Source of the DNA: a bacterium
GTDB lineage: Bacteria; Lindowbacteria; 2-12-FULL-62-27
Length of the DNA: 64,000 nucleotides
Assembly: GCA_016202645.1 (NCBI GenBank)
Contig: JACQOF010000127.1
Span: 62,001-126,000 of the forward strand
Reading direction: 5' to 3'
The position numbers were made by a program, and so were the translations under genes. The notes under the pieces were generated by a model. That model ran no database searches and was not told where the DNA came from. It saw nothing but the letters and a program-made list of their open reading frames with translations. Positions 6,040-14,068 of this stretch are shown piece by piece. Within the stretch, counting starts at the first letter, position 1. Each line of letters begins with the position of its first letter.

Positions 6040-8487
6040 CTAGTGATGAAACGGGTTCGGGTTGCCCTGCCAGGACGTCCGGTTGTTTGGATTCGCACCG
6101 GGGGTCTGCTCGCCCGGAGCGTTGTAGTCGCCGTCGTTGGAGTCGTAGAACGCGGTGCCGTTGAAGGCGGCAAGCGGAGAATGCCCGTCGCCGTCGGCGT
6201 CGACGATGGTCGTGTACTGCCCCTCGCCAGTTCCGTAATCCGGCGCCGATGTGGAATTGGATCCGCCGACATTGACGTACCCGAACAACCCTGTTGCCCC
6301 GTCGCTGGTCTGATAGATCATGCCGGAATACGGCTGCATGTCCCCGGCTCTATCGGGATTGTAGTATACTCGGTGCCCATCCGAGTACTGGTCGCGCTTG
6401 ACGCCGAAGTTGACCATCACGCCGCCCACGATATCCGAGACCAAATAGTCGATGGTCACGATATCTCCGTGCCCAGTCCCCGACGCGGTCGAAGAGGACT
6501 TTTTGGGATCGCTACCGTGCTGGAACTCGTACAAGTTGGTTTGACCGTCGTTGTCGAAGTCTTCATTGGGGCCCGTGAAGGATCCAGTGATCAAGCCATG
6601 CTGGCTTTCCCATGCATCCGGCATCCCGTCGCCATCAGCGTCCGGAAATCCGCCGAGACCGCTGGGACCGCTCGCAGGGTCGTCGACGTTGTCCCCGCCG
6701 GGCGGAGGGCCGGAGGGAAATGACGCGGCGTCTCGGGGATCAGTACCTGCGAGATATTCTTCCAAATTGTTGTAGCCGTCGTTGTCAAAGTGCAGGAGAG
6801 CATCATTCGGATTTTTAGGATCCAGCCCATGATCCAACTCCCACTGATCCGGGATATGATCCCCGTCGAAGTCACCGGTGGAACCGGTGACGGGCAACTG
6901 ATAGTAGGGATCGTATGTTGCGAAGACCGGGCCCAGGGTCGGATCAAAATACCCGGCGCCGAAAAATCCCGCCGGATCGCCGAAGGCGAGGGCGGGGTCG
7001 AAGGCCGGGCCGAAAAACGGGCCGATGGCCGGACCGAAAAATCCGCCGAAGTCTCCGGGGCCGAACGCTCCGGGGCCTCCCTCAAAGCCTGGCTGAAAGA
7101 ATGCCCCGTCGCCCATGCCCAGTTCCATGACCGGGCCGAAGGCGCCGCCAAAACCTTCAGGGCCGCCGAACATGCCCGGGTCCATCGGACCGCCGAACAT
7201 TCCCGGATCCATCGGACCGCCGAACATGCCCGGGTCCATCGGACCACCGAACATGCCCGGGTCCATCGGACCGCCGAATCCAAATGTCATCGGACCGCCA
7301 AACATGCCCGGATCCATTGGGCCGCCGGGCATCCCCGGCATAGGACCTCCCGGCATCATACCCTCGGGTCCGCCCGGCGCGCCCGGCATCCCGGGCATTC
7401 CCGGCATAGGCCCGCCCGGCATCATGCCTTCGGGACCGCCCGGCGCACCCGGCATCCCGGGCATTCCTGGCATCGGGCCGCCCGGCATCATACCCTCGGG
7501 ACCGCCCGGCGCACCCGGCATCCCGGGCATTCCCGGCATCGGCCCGCCCGGCATCATACCCTCGGGACCGCCCGGCGCACCCGGCATCGGTCCGCCCGGC
7601 GGAGGCGCGCCAAACGCGGGTACACCCGGACCGACGGGAGGCGCGGCGAGATCGCCGACGCTGAATCCGGCGTTGGCCGCGGCCTCGAACATCTGCGCCA
7701 TCGCCTGCACCGGCGCGAATCCCTGAGAAATCGCCTCAATGGCGCCCGCACTCGCGCCCGCCGCGGTCGCCACCTGCGCCATGATTTGACGGGCTTCAGT
7801 GGTCGGCGGCATCCCCGCCGCGATCTGCGCGACGATGGCGGCCGGCGCGCCGGCCTTTTCCGCCGCCTTGGCCGCGGCTTCGCGCGCCGCGGGGGGCGGT
7901 TCGACATTCAACATCTGTTGCACCGCCGGCGGCAGTTTATCCGCCTGCACCGGCGCGACGAATCCGGCGCCCTCGGTGATGACGTTGGACGCGCCGACGC
8001 CCGGCGTATACTCCGTCGACAGGGTCGTTCCGCGGATTCCGGCGACGGACGTGGGCGTCGTCACCGTGAAGCGGTTGGCCTTGCCGCTGGCTTTGTCAAT
8101 TTTGGAAACGAGTTTTCCGACTTGCAGATAAATTTCGGTTTGATAGACCTTGTCGCTTTCGGCCGCGCGCCCGAGCGCGAATTGCGCCAGCGGCGCCACG
8201 TCCGTCGTGCTGTTGGCAAACGCCAGCGTGGCCTTCCCGTCAATCCCCGCCGCCACCTGGTCGCCCGGCCCGATTTCCATGCCGGCTTTGGCGTCAGTCC
8301 ACGCGCCGCTTCCGGCCTTCTGGACCTCCACCGTTCCCTCGACTTTCGTGAGCTTGCCGTTCATCGACTTGAAATCAGCCGCGGCTGCCGGTTGTTTGGG
8401 TGGATCTTCCGCAAATGTTTGACTGGAAAAAGAGCTCAGTATGATCAGCGAACCCAATGTCAAGCCGATCAAGGATCTGATTTTCAT
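6040..8487 (-). CDS. exported FecR-domain protein with Gly-Pro-Met repeats and TSP3 repeats
   Basis: 815 aa. The start at 8487 is chosen over the longer frame because GGGAGG lies 7 bp upstream and [17 protein letters not shown]... opens a good signal peptide ending SSQTFA. A FecR-like domain follows (about residues 40-160, [28 protein letters not shown]), then an Ala-rich helix region closely matching the paralogue. A long low-complexity segment of [19 protein letters not shown] units and GGPMDPGMF units comes next. TSP3-type [17 protein letters not shown] and [12 protein letters not shown] repeats precede the conserved C-terminal block ending GNPNPFHH. Likely a surface or periplasmic calcium-binding protein; the Gly-Pro part could act as a flexible stalk. 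Confidence 0.85.
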   Translation of the reverse strand: MKIRSLIGLTLGSLIILSSFSSQTFAEDPPKQPAAAADFKSMNGKLTKVEGTVEVQKAGSGAWTDAKAGMEIGPGDQVAAGIDGKATLAFANSTTDVAPLAQFALGRAAESDKVYQTEIYLQVGKLVSKIDKASGKANRFTVTTPTSVAGIRGTTLSTEYTPGVGASNVITEGAGFVAPVQADKLPPAVQQMLNVEPPPAAREAAAKAAEKAGAPAAIVAQIAAGMPPTTEARQIMAQVATAAGASAGAIEAISQGFAPVQAMAQMFEAAANAGFSVGDLAAPPVGPGVPAFGAPPPGGPMPGAPGGPEGMMPGGPMPGMPGMPGAPGGPEGMMPGGPMPGMPGMPGAPGGPEGMMPGGPMPGMPGMPGAPGGPEGMMPGGPMPGMPGGPMDPGMFGGPMTFGFGGPMDPGMFGGPMDPGMFGGPMDPGMFGGPMDPGMFGGPEGFGGAFGPVMELGMGDGAFFQPGFEGGPGAFGPGDFGGFFGPAIGPFFGPAFDPALAFGDPAGFFGAGYFDPTLGPVFATYDPYYQLPVTGSTGDFDGDHIPDQWELDHGLDPKNPNDALLHFDNDGYNNLEEYLAGTDPRDAASFPSGPPPGGDNVDDPASGPSGLGGFPDADGDGMPDAWESQHGLITGSFTGPNEDFDNDGQTNLYEFQHGSDPKKSSSTASGTGHGDIVTIDYLVSDIVGGVMVNFGVKRDQYSDGHRVYYNPDRAGDMQPYSGMIYQTSDGATGLFGYVNVGGSNSTSAPDYGTGEGQYTTIVDADGDGHSPLAAFNGTAFYDSNDGDYNAPGEQTPGANPNNRTSWQGNPNPFHH
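7162..7600 (-). repeat. in-frame coding tandem repeats (27 bp and 66 bp units)
   Basis: Two arrays lie inside the FecR/TSP3 gene. About 7162-7325 has five near-identical 27-bp units encoding GGPMDPGMF plus one diverged unit. About 7330-7600 has four 66-bp units encoding [21 protein letters not shown] variants. Unit number is likely to vary by slippage without breaking the frame. Confidence 0.85.
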
Positions 8488-8689
8488 TCGAATGCCTCCC
8501 GGCGACACGCCTCTATTTTTGGAACGACCACCCACGCAGGCCGTCCCCCCTCCCGACAACGAACCATCGACCAATATGGACTCAGTATCCTACCAACAGG
8601 ACAAAAAGCAAGGAATTTTTTGGTGTTTTTGGTCACAATGCACTTTTCTAATCCTTAGAATATCAGTCTCAATGGTAACCATTCAGGTC

Positions 8690-8760
8690 GTCATTCCCGC
8701 GAAAGCGGGAATCCAGATTATCGCAGGGCGGACTGGATTCCCGCTTTCGCGGGAATGACG
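8690..8760. repeat. REP-like palindrome pair (GTCATTCCCGCGAAAGCGGGAATCC family)
   Basis: Two hairpins in inverted orientation, each with the core ATTCCCGC-GAAA-GCGGGAAT, flank gatta-tcgcagggcggact. This is in the 315-bp gap upstream of the second FecR/TSP3 gene. The rest of the gap (8488-8689 and 8761-8802) holds the ribosome site of that gene and a short palindrome ATGGTAACCAT at 8672-8682; I see no gene in it. Confidence 0.85.
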
Positions 8761-8802
8761 GAGAGGGCGGAATCGTAACTCTCAATGCATGATATTATTC
8801 TG

Positions 8803-9417
8803 CTAATACGATTTGCCCCGGGACGCTGTGGTCTTTTCCTTTTTCTTCGCATCGATCACCTTCAGAAGCATCGCCATGAGGTCGTTGCCGCTCATGGTCT
8901 GGTCGATGAAGGTGTTTGCCGGGATGATTCCCGATGCAACCGCTTCCCTCAATGCGATCCGCTGGCTGTCCGGGAAAAACCGGTACATGAATCCGCCCTT
9001 GATGCCCATGGCCCGCATCAACATGTTCGCCGCCGTGCCGTTTGTCAAAGTTTCGTCCTTGCGTTTGATGATGTCGGCCGGGAAGTTGATCTTCTGTTTT
9101 TTGAGAAAGTCCAGTTCGGCCGGGAGCGGCTGAATCTCCTCCGGGCCGCCCTTGTACCGCGCCACGGCGCGGATGGCATCATCGATCGTCGCCGCCTGCT
9201 TGCGCGCGAGCACGCGATAAAACTGCGTCTTGCTCTTCGCCGCCTCCGCCGGTTTCGCCTCCTCCGATTTTTTTTCGGCCGGCTTCTCTTCCGCCGCCAG
9301 CGCCCAAGTTCCCGAATAGATCAGACCCAGACAGAGAATACCGAGAAAAAACCCCCCTCCCGGCCTCCCCCTCAGGGGGGGAGGAGTCTCGCGGCGAATC
9401 AGAGATCGAGAGAGCAC
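8803..9417 (-). CDS. exported protein of unknown function
   Basis: 204 aa. A GTG start at 9417 is chosen: GGAGG lies 5 bp upstream, within the end of the upstream barrel gene. The signal peptide has an unusually long n-region (residues 1-23) encoded by a GC-rich palindromic repeat, then FFLGILCLGLIYSGTWALA. The mature part is Lys/Ala-rich at first, then a helical domain with NGTAANMLMRAMGIKGG and SGIIPANTFIDQTMSGNDL, which looks loosely like an S-layer-homology-type fold; that is only an impression. It overlaps the upstream barrel gene by 19 bp and is probably co-expressed with it. Confidence 0.72.
   Translation of the reverse strand: MLSRSLIRRETPPPLRGRPGGGFFLGILCLGLIYSGTWALAAEEKPAEKKSEEAKPAEAAKSKTQFYRVLARKQAATIDDAIRAVARYKGGPEEIQPLPAELDFLKKQKINFPADIIKRKDETLTNGTAANMLMRAMGIKGGFMYRFFPDSQRIALREAVASGIIPANTFIDQTMSGNDLMAMLLKVIDAKKKEKTTASRGKSY
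9351..9384. repeat. CCTCCCCC-GAGGGGG palindromic element (copy 1)
   Basis: On the minus strand CTCCCCCCCTGAGGGGGAGG is followed by ccgggaggggggtt. The same pattern occurs at 29301-29340 before birA. Here it lies inside the coding sequence, in the signal-peptide n-region of the 8803-9417 gene. Confidence 0.7.
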
Positions 9418-10892
9418 TGGAACCTCCAGTAAATTTCGGGGTCGGCGCCGCGCCGGACGTTCTGGCCCTGGTTGTCCCCGAAGGAATCGGGATGCGGGAG
9501 GAATTTGCCCCAGCGGACGCTGAGATCGAGGTCGTTGAAAATCTGCCACCGGACCTGCAAATCAAATTCCCGGCCGACCCGTTTTTTGGCGCGGTTGTCC
9601 GCGAAAGCGGCCAGGTCGGAGATGGGCCCGGGGGTGACGGCGCGGGAGTACTCGTAGAAATCGGCGGTAACCCGGATGCTGCGAAGATGCTTCACGGCCG
9701 ATTTCGCGAATGGGGTGTAGTTGCCGGTGTATTTTTTGAAGGCGAGGTTGACGAAGGTCGGCGCAAACGCATATCCGAGAGAAAGTCCCCCGAATGCCCG
9801 GAAGGATTCGTCGTCGCCGGAGCGGTTGCCGAGGAGCGAACTGTTGACGGTGGTCTGGCGGTCGGGGTCACCGCTCGCCCAGCCGAACTCCGCCGCGACC
9901 GACGCGTTGTAGACGCCGGGAAATCGGTACCGGAGTCCCGCGTCCCAGGCGCCGGCGTTAACCCGCGTCGTGTCGATCTGGTCGCCGGTGGTGTTGGTCG
10001 TGCCGTACGCGTGGACGAACTCGCTGAAATAACTGAGCCGGTCCGTGATTTTCCCGTCCATGCCGTATCCGATGAAGGTCGGCTCGTAGATGTGAACCTG
10101 GCCGCTCAGGCCGTCGACGGTCCGGAGACCCTTGTACTTGTTTTCCACATAATAGAAATATGGAGTTCCGTAGGCGGAAAAATTCCACTTGAACTCGCCG
10201 CCGAAAAAATGTCGGTGCGTGTGGCCGCGGCTCGGGGGGCTGATCGTTCCCGGGTCGTGGTCGTCCGGCGAGCGGTCGGCCTTGACGGCAAAGAGCGTGA
10301 TGTCGTTTCGCTTGTAATTGGTCTTCACGTGAATCCCGTCCGCCGCCGCGGAATAGGCGATGCCTTTGCCGACCGACACGAACTGCCGGCCAAGCGTCAG
10401 CGTCGAGCGCGCGGTCTTGCCCTTGTACTTGCGCTCGTAATACATGAGGTCGACTTCGAGTTCCTTCCACTCGTTGCCCCGGGTGGTGGCCGAATTTTTT
10501 TTGCGTTCGGTGTAGGTGGACCGAAGGCGGGTGTAGAATTTGGAGACGCGGCGAAGGTCCACCATGTTGAGAAACAGGTTCAGCTCGTAATCCTTGGAAA
10601 ATTCCTGCGAGTCCTGCGTGCCGTAGGCGCGGTCGTTGTCGTCGCCGCCGGTATAGGTATACCGGCCCGTCCCGCCGTACTCCATGAACCAGCCGAGACG
10701 CTTCACAAGTTCCGAACCGAGCTTGAGGCTCGCGCCCGTGACTTCCTCCGTCCGGCGAAGTTCCTCCAGACGCTCGATCCGCTCGCGCCGCTCATCCTCG
10801 GTTTCGGCGCGCGCGGACATGGGATATGAACACACCAAGACTCCAACCGCCAAAACCAGGAAAAGGCGGAGCCCTTTGGTTAAATAAGTCAT
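9399..10892 (-). CDS. AlgE-like outer-membrane beta-barrel protein
   Basis: 497 aa. The start is MTYLTKGLRLFLVLAVG at 10892, giving a signal peptide cleaved near SARA-ETED; the longer reading upstream has no signal. After a short charged coiled stretch (about residues 30-50) the protein is a series of aromatic-ended amphipathic strands (WFMEYGGTGRYTY, SYFSEFVHAYG, AAEFGWASGDPDR, DLSVRWGKFLPHP) ending in the aromatic/hydrophobic strand IYWRFQCSLDL. This pattern and size fit alginate-export-type porins (AlgE family). The substrate is unknown; no alginate genes are nearby. The final strand overlaps the next gene's start. Confidence 0.8.
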   Translation of the reverse strand: MTYLTKGLRLFLVLAVGVLVCSYPMSARAETEDERRERIERLEELRRTEEVTGASLKLGSELVKRLGWFMEYGGTGRYTYTGGDDNDRAYGTQDSQEFSKDYELNLFLNMVDLRRVSKFYTRLRSTYTERKKNSATTRGNEWKELEVDLMYYERKYKGKTARSTLTLGRQFVSVGKGIAYSAAADGIHVKTNYKRNDITLFAVKADRSPDDHDPGTISPPSRGHTHRHFFGGEFKWNFSAYGTPYFYYVENKYKGLRTVDGLSGQVHIYEPTFIGYGMDGKITDRLSYFSEFVHAYGTTNTTGDQIDTTRVNAGAWDAGLRYRFPGVYNASVAAEFGWASGDPDRQTTVNSSLLGNRSGDDESFRAFGGLSLGYAFAPTFVNLAFKKYTGNYTPFAKSAVKHLRSIRVTADFYEYSRAVTPGPISDLAAFADNRAKKRVGREFDLQVRWQIFNDLDLSVRWGKFLPHPDSFGDNQGQNVRRGADPEIYWRFQCSLDL

Positions 10893-11013
10893 AAACCCGT
10901 CGATTCTACTGAGTTGTTGGGGGAAAGTCAATAAGAATTTCGTGGAGTGAGAAACGGGTCGGTGAATGGGGGCTTCTGATGAGGCAATGGTCAATGAGAA
11001 GGCTCAACTCTCA

Positions 11014-11060
11014 ATTACCAATTCTCAAGTCTCAAGTTTTCAAACTTGAAAATTGGTAAT
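11014..11060. repeat. nested perfect inverted repeat in a divergent gap
   Basis: ATTACCAATT (11014-11023) pairs with AATTGGTAAT (11051-11060), enclosing CAAGTTT/AAACTTG (11033-11039 and 11042-11048). It lies in the 490-bp divergent gap 10893-11384 between the barrel gene and the toxin gene. Other contents of that gap are a gatacggt repeat (11113-11133) and one REP-like hairpin (11287-11315). No credible gene is seen there. Confidence 0.6.
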
Positions 11061-11286
11061 AAGAAAAGACCTCGCTTTGTGGCAGTGTTCGTGACACTAC
11101 ACGCAAAGGAGGTCGATACGGTCGATACGGTGACACATCGGTTTCGCTTCATCCAGTTGACAACTCGTTTCAACGCATTCCCGAACCGATTCCTCTGTCG
11201 GGCATTCGCGCATTCGGGGTCACACTTGCAGTTTTGCAGTAATGGACGCGGGGCCGGTTTCCGGATCGGATGACGGGTAAAAGGGT

Positions 11287-11315
11287 CTGGATTCCCGCAT
11301 TCGCGGGAATGACGG
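11287..11315. repeat. single REP-like hairpin
   Basis: CTGGATTCCCGC-ATTC-GCGGGAATGACGG, one arm of the dispersed palindrome family, 50 bp upstream of the toxin-antitoxin promoter. Confidence 0.8.
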
Positions 11316-11365
11316 ATGGCGAGAATGGACAAAAAAATACACGGCAAATTTGACTTGATGTTGAA

Positions 11366-11371
11366 TATAAT
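11366..11371 (+). promoter_or_regulatory. -10 box of the HigBA-like operon
   Basis: A perfect TATAAT lies 13 bp before the ATG at 11385, predicting a leader of only about 7 nt with no Shine-Dalgarno. A TTGACT at 11350-11355 is too close (10 bp) to be the matching -35; at the normal distance only a poor match is present. Confidence 0.5.
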
Positions 11372-11384
11372 CTACAATCATTAA

Positions 11385-11726
11385 ATGGAAGCCGTGCCAC
11401 GGACTCTTTATTATTTTGAGGAGACCAAAGGAAGGTATCCTTACAGAGAATGGCTCATGGGTCTGAAGAATACGGCCGATATTGCCAAGTTGGACGTCAG
11501 GTTGACCAAGCTGATGTTGGGCAATTTTGGCAAATGGCGGGCCGTGGGTGAGGGAGTTATTGAACTCAAGGAAGATTTTGGGCCGGGGTACAGGATATAC
11601 GTCGCCGAAGACGGTCCAGTGATCGTGGTAATTCTGTGTGGAGGGGACAAAAGCACGCAGACGGCGGACATTAAAAGAGCCAAGGAATACTGGAGGACAT
11701 ACAAATCCAGAAAGAGAGGCAACTGA
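11385..11726 (+). CDS. RelE/HigB-type toxin (phage-derived Gp49-like family)
   Basis: 113 aa with the family pattern: an N-terminal strand with the REWLMGL helix, LTKLMLGNFGKWRAVGEGVIEL, then FGPGYRIYVAEDGPVIVVILCGGDKSTQTADIKRAKEYW. The GYRIY...GGDKSTQ.DI.RA signature is typical of the HigB-2/Gp49-like ribosome-dependent mRNA interferases. The toxin comes first, as in higBA operons, and the antitoxin gene follows after 1 bp. The start has almost no leader after a perfect -10 box. Activity is inferred from the family. Confidence 0.9.
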   Translation: MEAVPRTLYYFEETKGRYPYREWLMGLKNTADIAKLDVRLTKLMLGNFGKWRAVGEGVIELKEDFGPGYRIYVAEDGPVIVVILCGGDKSTQTADIKRAKEYWRTYKSRKRGN

Positions 11727-11727
11727 C

Positions 11728-12021
11728 ATGCCCAAACTGACATTCAAGGAAGATCTGGTAGAACGTCTCAAGAAACCGAAGGCGGCCCAGGCATATTTGG
11801 ACGCGGCCGTGGCGGATGGGGATCCGGCGCTGTTTCTCGAGGCGCTGAAAAATGTGGCGGAGGCCCATGGAGGCATGAGTCTTGTTGCAAGGAAAGTCCG
11901 GCTGGACCGGGCCGGCTTGTACAGGATGTTCTCCGCGAACGGAAACCCAACCTACAAAAATTTGCGACACGTTTTGGAGGCGTTGGGATACAGATTCAAA
12001 ATCGAAAAAATTGGGGCCTGA
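11728..12021 (+). CDS. HTH antitoxin of the HigB-like toxin
   Basis: 97 aa, start MPKLTFKEDLVERLKKPKAA, with a purine-rich ribosome site (AAAGAGAGG) at the end of the toxin gene. Residues about 45-90 form a Cro/CI-like helix-turn-helix (GMSLVARKVRLDRAGLYRMF followed by NPTYKNLRHVLEALGYRF). It matches the addiction-module antidote family that pairs with Gp49-like toxins. It should bind the toxin and the operon promoter. It is followed by a 190-bp gap made largely of a simple repeat. Confidence 0.9.
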   Translation: MPKLTFKEDLVERLKKPKAAQAYLDAAVADGDPALFLEALKNVAEAHGGMSLVARKVRLDRAGLYRMFSANGNPTYKNLRHVLEALGYRFKIEKIGA

Positions 12022-12149
12022 TGGTTGCGCGTGCCCTGGCTTATGGAAAATATTTTTTTGGGATCAGGCGTTCAGACGATAAAATCTGTCGAGTAGGCCG
12101 GGCAGGGCAATTGGAGACCCTGCCGGCCCCTCACGGATCCCTGCACGTC

Positions 12150-12187
12150 TATACGGTGATACGGTGATACGGTGATATGATACGGTG
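12150..12187. repeat. gatacggtg microsatellite
   Basis: Three or more units of (g)atacggtg(at) in tandem, followed by tgatatgatacggtg. A shorter relative, gtcgatacggtcgatacggtg, is at 11113-11133. It lies between the antitoxin and msrA, whose 3' ends converge. The remainder of the 12022-12214 gap shows nothing else. Confidence 0.75.
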
Positions 12188-12214
12188 TCATTCTTCTACA
12201 TTGCTACATTCACC

Positions 12215-12742
12215 TTATTCCCGAAGATTCATCTTCCGCAATTTCGGCCGGATCACGACCTGGCAGTAGGGGGCGCCGCGATTTCCGCGGTAGTAGTCCT
12301 GGTGGTAGTCCTCCGCGGGGTGGAATTCCTTGAGCGGGACGATTTCGGTGACGATCGGGTCCTTGAAAAGTTTTTCGGCCGCGCGGAGGGATTTTTCCGC
12401 CAGCTTCTTCTGCTTTTCATCGTGATACAAAATCACAGACCGGTACTGCGTGCCCTCGTCCGCGCCCTGACGGTCCGGGGTGGTGGGGTCGTGGCATTGC
12501 CAGAAAACGTCGAGGAGCTGTTCGTAGGAAATTTTCGCCGGGTCGTAGGCGACCTGCACGACTTCCGCGTGGCCGGTGGTTCCAGCGCAGACATCCTCGT
12601 ACGTCGGCTGGGGATGTTTGCCGCCCGCGTAGCCGCTCGTCACGTCATCGACGCCCGGCAACTGCTCGAAAACCGCTTCAAGACACCAGAAACACCCGCC
12701 GCCGAAGGTCGCGCGGGCGGTCTTTTCGGAAAACGGATTCAT
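12215..12742 (-). CDS. msrA: peptide methionine-S-sulfoxide reductase
   Basis: Reduces methionine-S-sulfoxide in proteins, repairing oxidative damage with thioredoxin as donor. 175 aa, the short MsrA form. The active-site motif GGGCFWCLEAVF holds the catalytic cysteine near residue 17. DVTSGYAGG, PTYEDVCAGTTGHAEVVQV and the EDYHQDYY signature are all present. No signal peptide, so it is cytoplasmic. It has no MsrB fused or adjacent. It diverges from the ATPase gene across 105 bp. Confidence 0.96.
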   Translation of the reverse strand: MNPFSEKTARATFGGGCFWCLEAVFEQLPGVDDVTSGYAGGKHPQPTYEDVCAGTTGHAEVVQVAYDPAKISYEQLLDVFWQCHDPTTPDRQGADEGTQYRSVILYHDEKQKKLAEKSLRAAEKLFKDPIVTEIVPLKEFHPAEDYHQDYYRGNRGAPYCQVVIRPKLRKMNLRE

Positions 12743-12847
12743 GACGGCCCGAGTGTTCTTGCCGCCAGGCCCACGGTCAAGCCCCCATGCCCGGGACTGG
12801 TCTGCTCATATTCCTATAAAAAAGTCTTGACTTTTTTTCAGTGATGT

Positions 12848-14068
12848 GTGAACACTTCAGGGATGAGATATCTGGCGGATGAGCTTGGGAGAATCCTGGA
12901 CAAAGAGCGGAAAATGGCGTTTGTAGCCGGGCCGCGGCAGGTGGGAAAAACCACTCTGGCGAAGTTTCTGCTGAAGGCGGTGGGGAGCGACGGGTATTTC
13001 AACTGGGACATTGAGACGCACCGACGGGCGATCATCAAAAACCCGGTTGATTTTTGGTCAAGCTCGGCGCCGACCCGCATCGTGCTTGACGAGATTCACA
13101 AATATCCGAGATGGAAACGGTTTTTAAAGGGTCTGTATGACGAGGCGGCCGAATCGGTGCAAATGATTGTGACCGGCAGCGGACGGCTCGACATCTACCA
13201 GCGCGGCGGCGATTCTCTCCTGGGCCGATACGGCCTCTATCGCCTCCATCCCTTTACGGTCGCCGAGCTTCTGGCAAAAAATCGCCGCAGCATTCTGCCG
13301 CCCGACCGGTGCCTGAATCTCATTTTGTCGGATCCTCCCCCGCCGGGCGCGAAAGAGGCATTGGAGTCCATTGAAACATTCACCGGATTTCCGGAACCGC
13401 TCTTTGCCTCAAGCGTCTCCCGGCTTCGGCGCTGGCGCGGGGCCCGGCGCCAACTCGTGCTGAAGGAGGATCTCCGGGATTTGACGCGCATCCGGGAACT
13501 CGGCCTGATCGAGACCCTTGTGGCGATGCTTCCGGAGCGGGTCGGATCTCCGCTCTCTTTGAACTCGCTTCGGGAGGACCTGGGCGTGGCGTTCGGGACG
13601 GTGAGGGATTGGGTGCGGGCGCTCGGCCGTCTATACTATATTTTTGAGATCCGGCCCTATGCGGGGAATCTGGCCCGGGCCCTGCGCCGGGAGGCCAAGG
13701 TCTATCTTTTCGATGGATCGGATATCGAGGGCACGGGCGCCAGGTTTGAAAATCTCGTCGCGCTGCATCTTCACAAGGCCTGCGACGCGTGGACCGATCT
13801 GGGATTCGGCGAATGCGCGCTCCATTACGTGCGGGACAAGGAAAAACGGGAGGCAGATTTTTTGGTCGTGAAGGACAAAAAACCATGGCTTCTGATCGAG
13901 ACCAAACAATCTTCGTCATCCCCGGCCCCGGCCTTGAAGTATTTCCGGGAGCGCCTCAAGGCTCCCCACGCGTATCAACTCGTCCGCGACGCGCCGCCGG
14001 CGTTCCTGGCGAAACGGCACGGCGTTACGGTTGTATCGGCCGCGCGCTTTCTGGCTCGGCTGCCGTAG
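12848..14068 (+). CDS. AAA+ family ATPase with DUF4143 domain
   Basis: 406 aa. Walker A GPRQVGKTT (about residues 28-36) and Walker B IVLDEIHKYPRWKRFL with the sensor region VTGSGRLDIYQRGGDSLLGRY. The C-terminal part has DIEGTGARFENLVALHLHKA and READFLVVKDKKPWLLIETKQ, the nuclease-like fold of DUF4143 proteins. These ATPases are common, often horizontally moved and poorly understood. The start is GTG at 12848 or ATG at 12863. A perfect inverted repeat AAAAAAGTC/GACTTTTTT (12818-12837) sits just upstream and may be an operator. The 3' end overlaps the convergent membrane-protein gene by 44 bp. Confidence 0.85.
   Translation: MNTSGMRYLADELGRILDKERKMAFVAGPRQVGKTTLAKFLLKAVGSDGYFNWDIETHRRAIIKNPVDFWSSSAPTRIVLDEIHKYPRWKRFLKGLYDEAAESVQMIVTGSGRLDIYQRGGDSLLGRYGLYRLHPFTVAELLAKNRRSILPPDRCLNLILSDPPPPGAKEALESIETFTGFPEPLFASSVSRLRRWRGARRQLVLKEDLRDLTRIRELGLIETLVAMLPERVGSPLSLNSLREDLGVAFGTVRDWVRALGRLYYIFEIRPYAGNLARALRREAKVYLFDGSDIEGTGARFENLVALHLHKACDAWTDLGFGECALHYVRDKEKREADFLVVKDKKPWLLIETKQSSSSPAPALKYFRERLKAPHAYQLVRDAPPAFLAKRHGVTVVSAARFLARLP

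Noticed and set aside
7162-7600. Regular short repeats considered as a CRISPR array
   Set aside because: The repeats are in-frame codons of a Gly-Pro protein with no unique spacers; no cas gene is present.
6790-8658. 622-codon open frame opposite the FecR/TSP3 gene
   Set aside because: It mirrors the Gly-Pro repeats of the real gene and has unnatural Arg/His-rich composition; a GC-rich antisense shadow.
11046-11273. 75-codon ORF in the divergent gap
   Set aside because: No ribosome site, runs through repeats (gatacggt), and composition is unlike genes here.
12815-12837. AAAAAAGTC/GACTTTTTT considered as a terminator of msrA or the ATPase
   Set aside because: It lies upstream of both divergent genes, so a terminator makes no sense there; an operator is possible but unproven.
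12848-14068. DUF4143-type ATPase considered as part of the adjacent HigBA-like module or a defence system
   Set aside because: It is separated by msrA and a gap and has its own orientation; such ATPases are frequent stand-alone genes.
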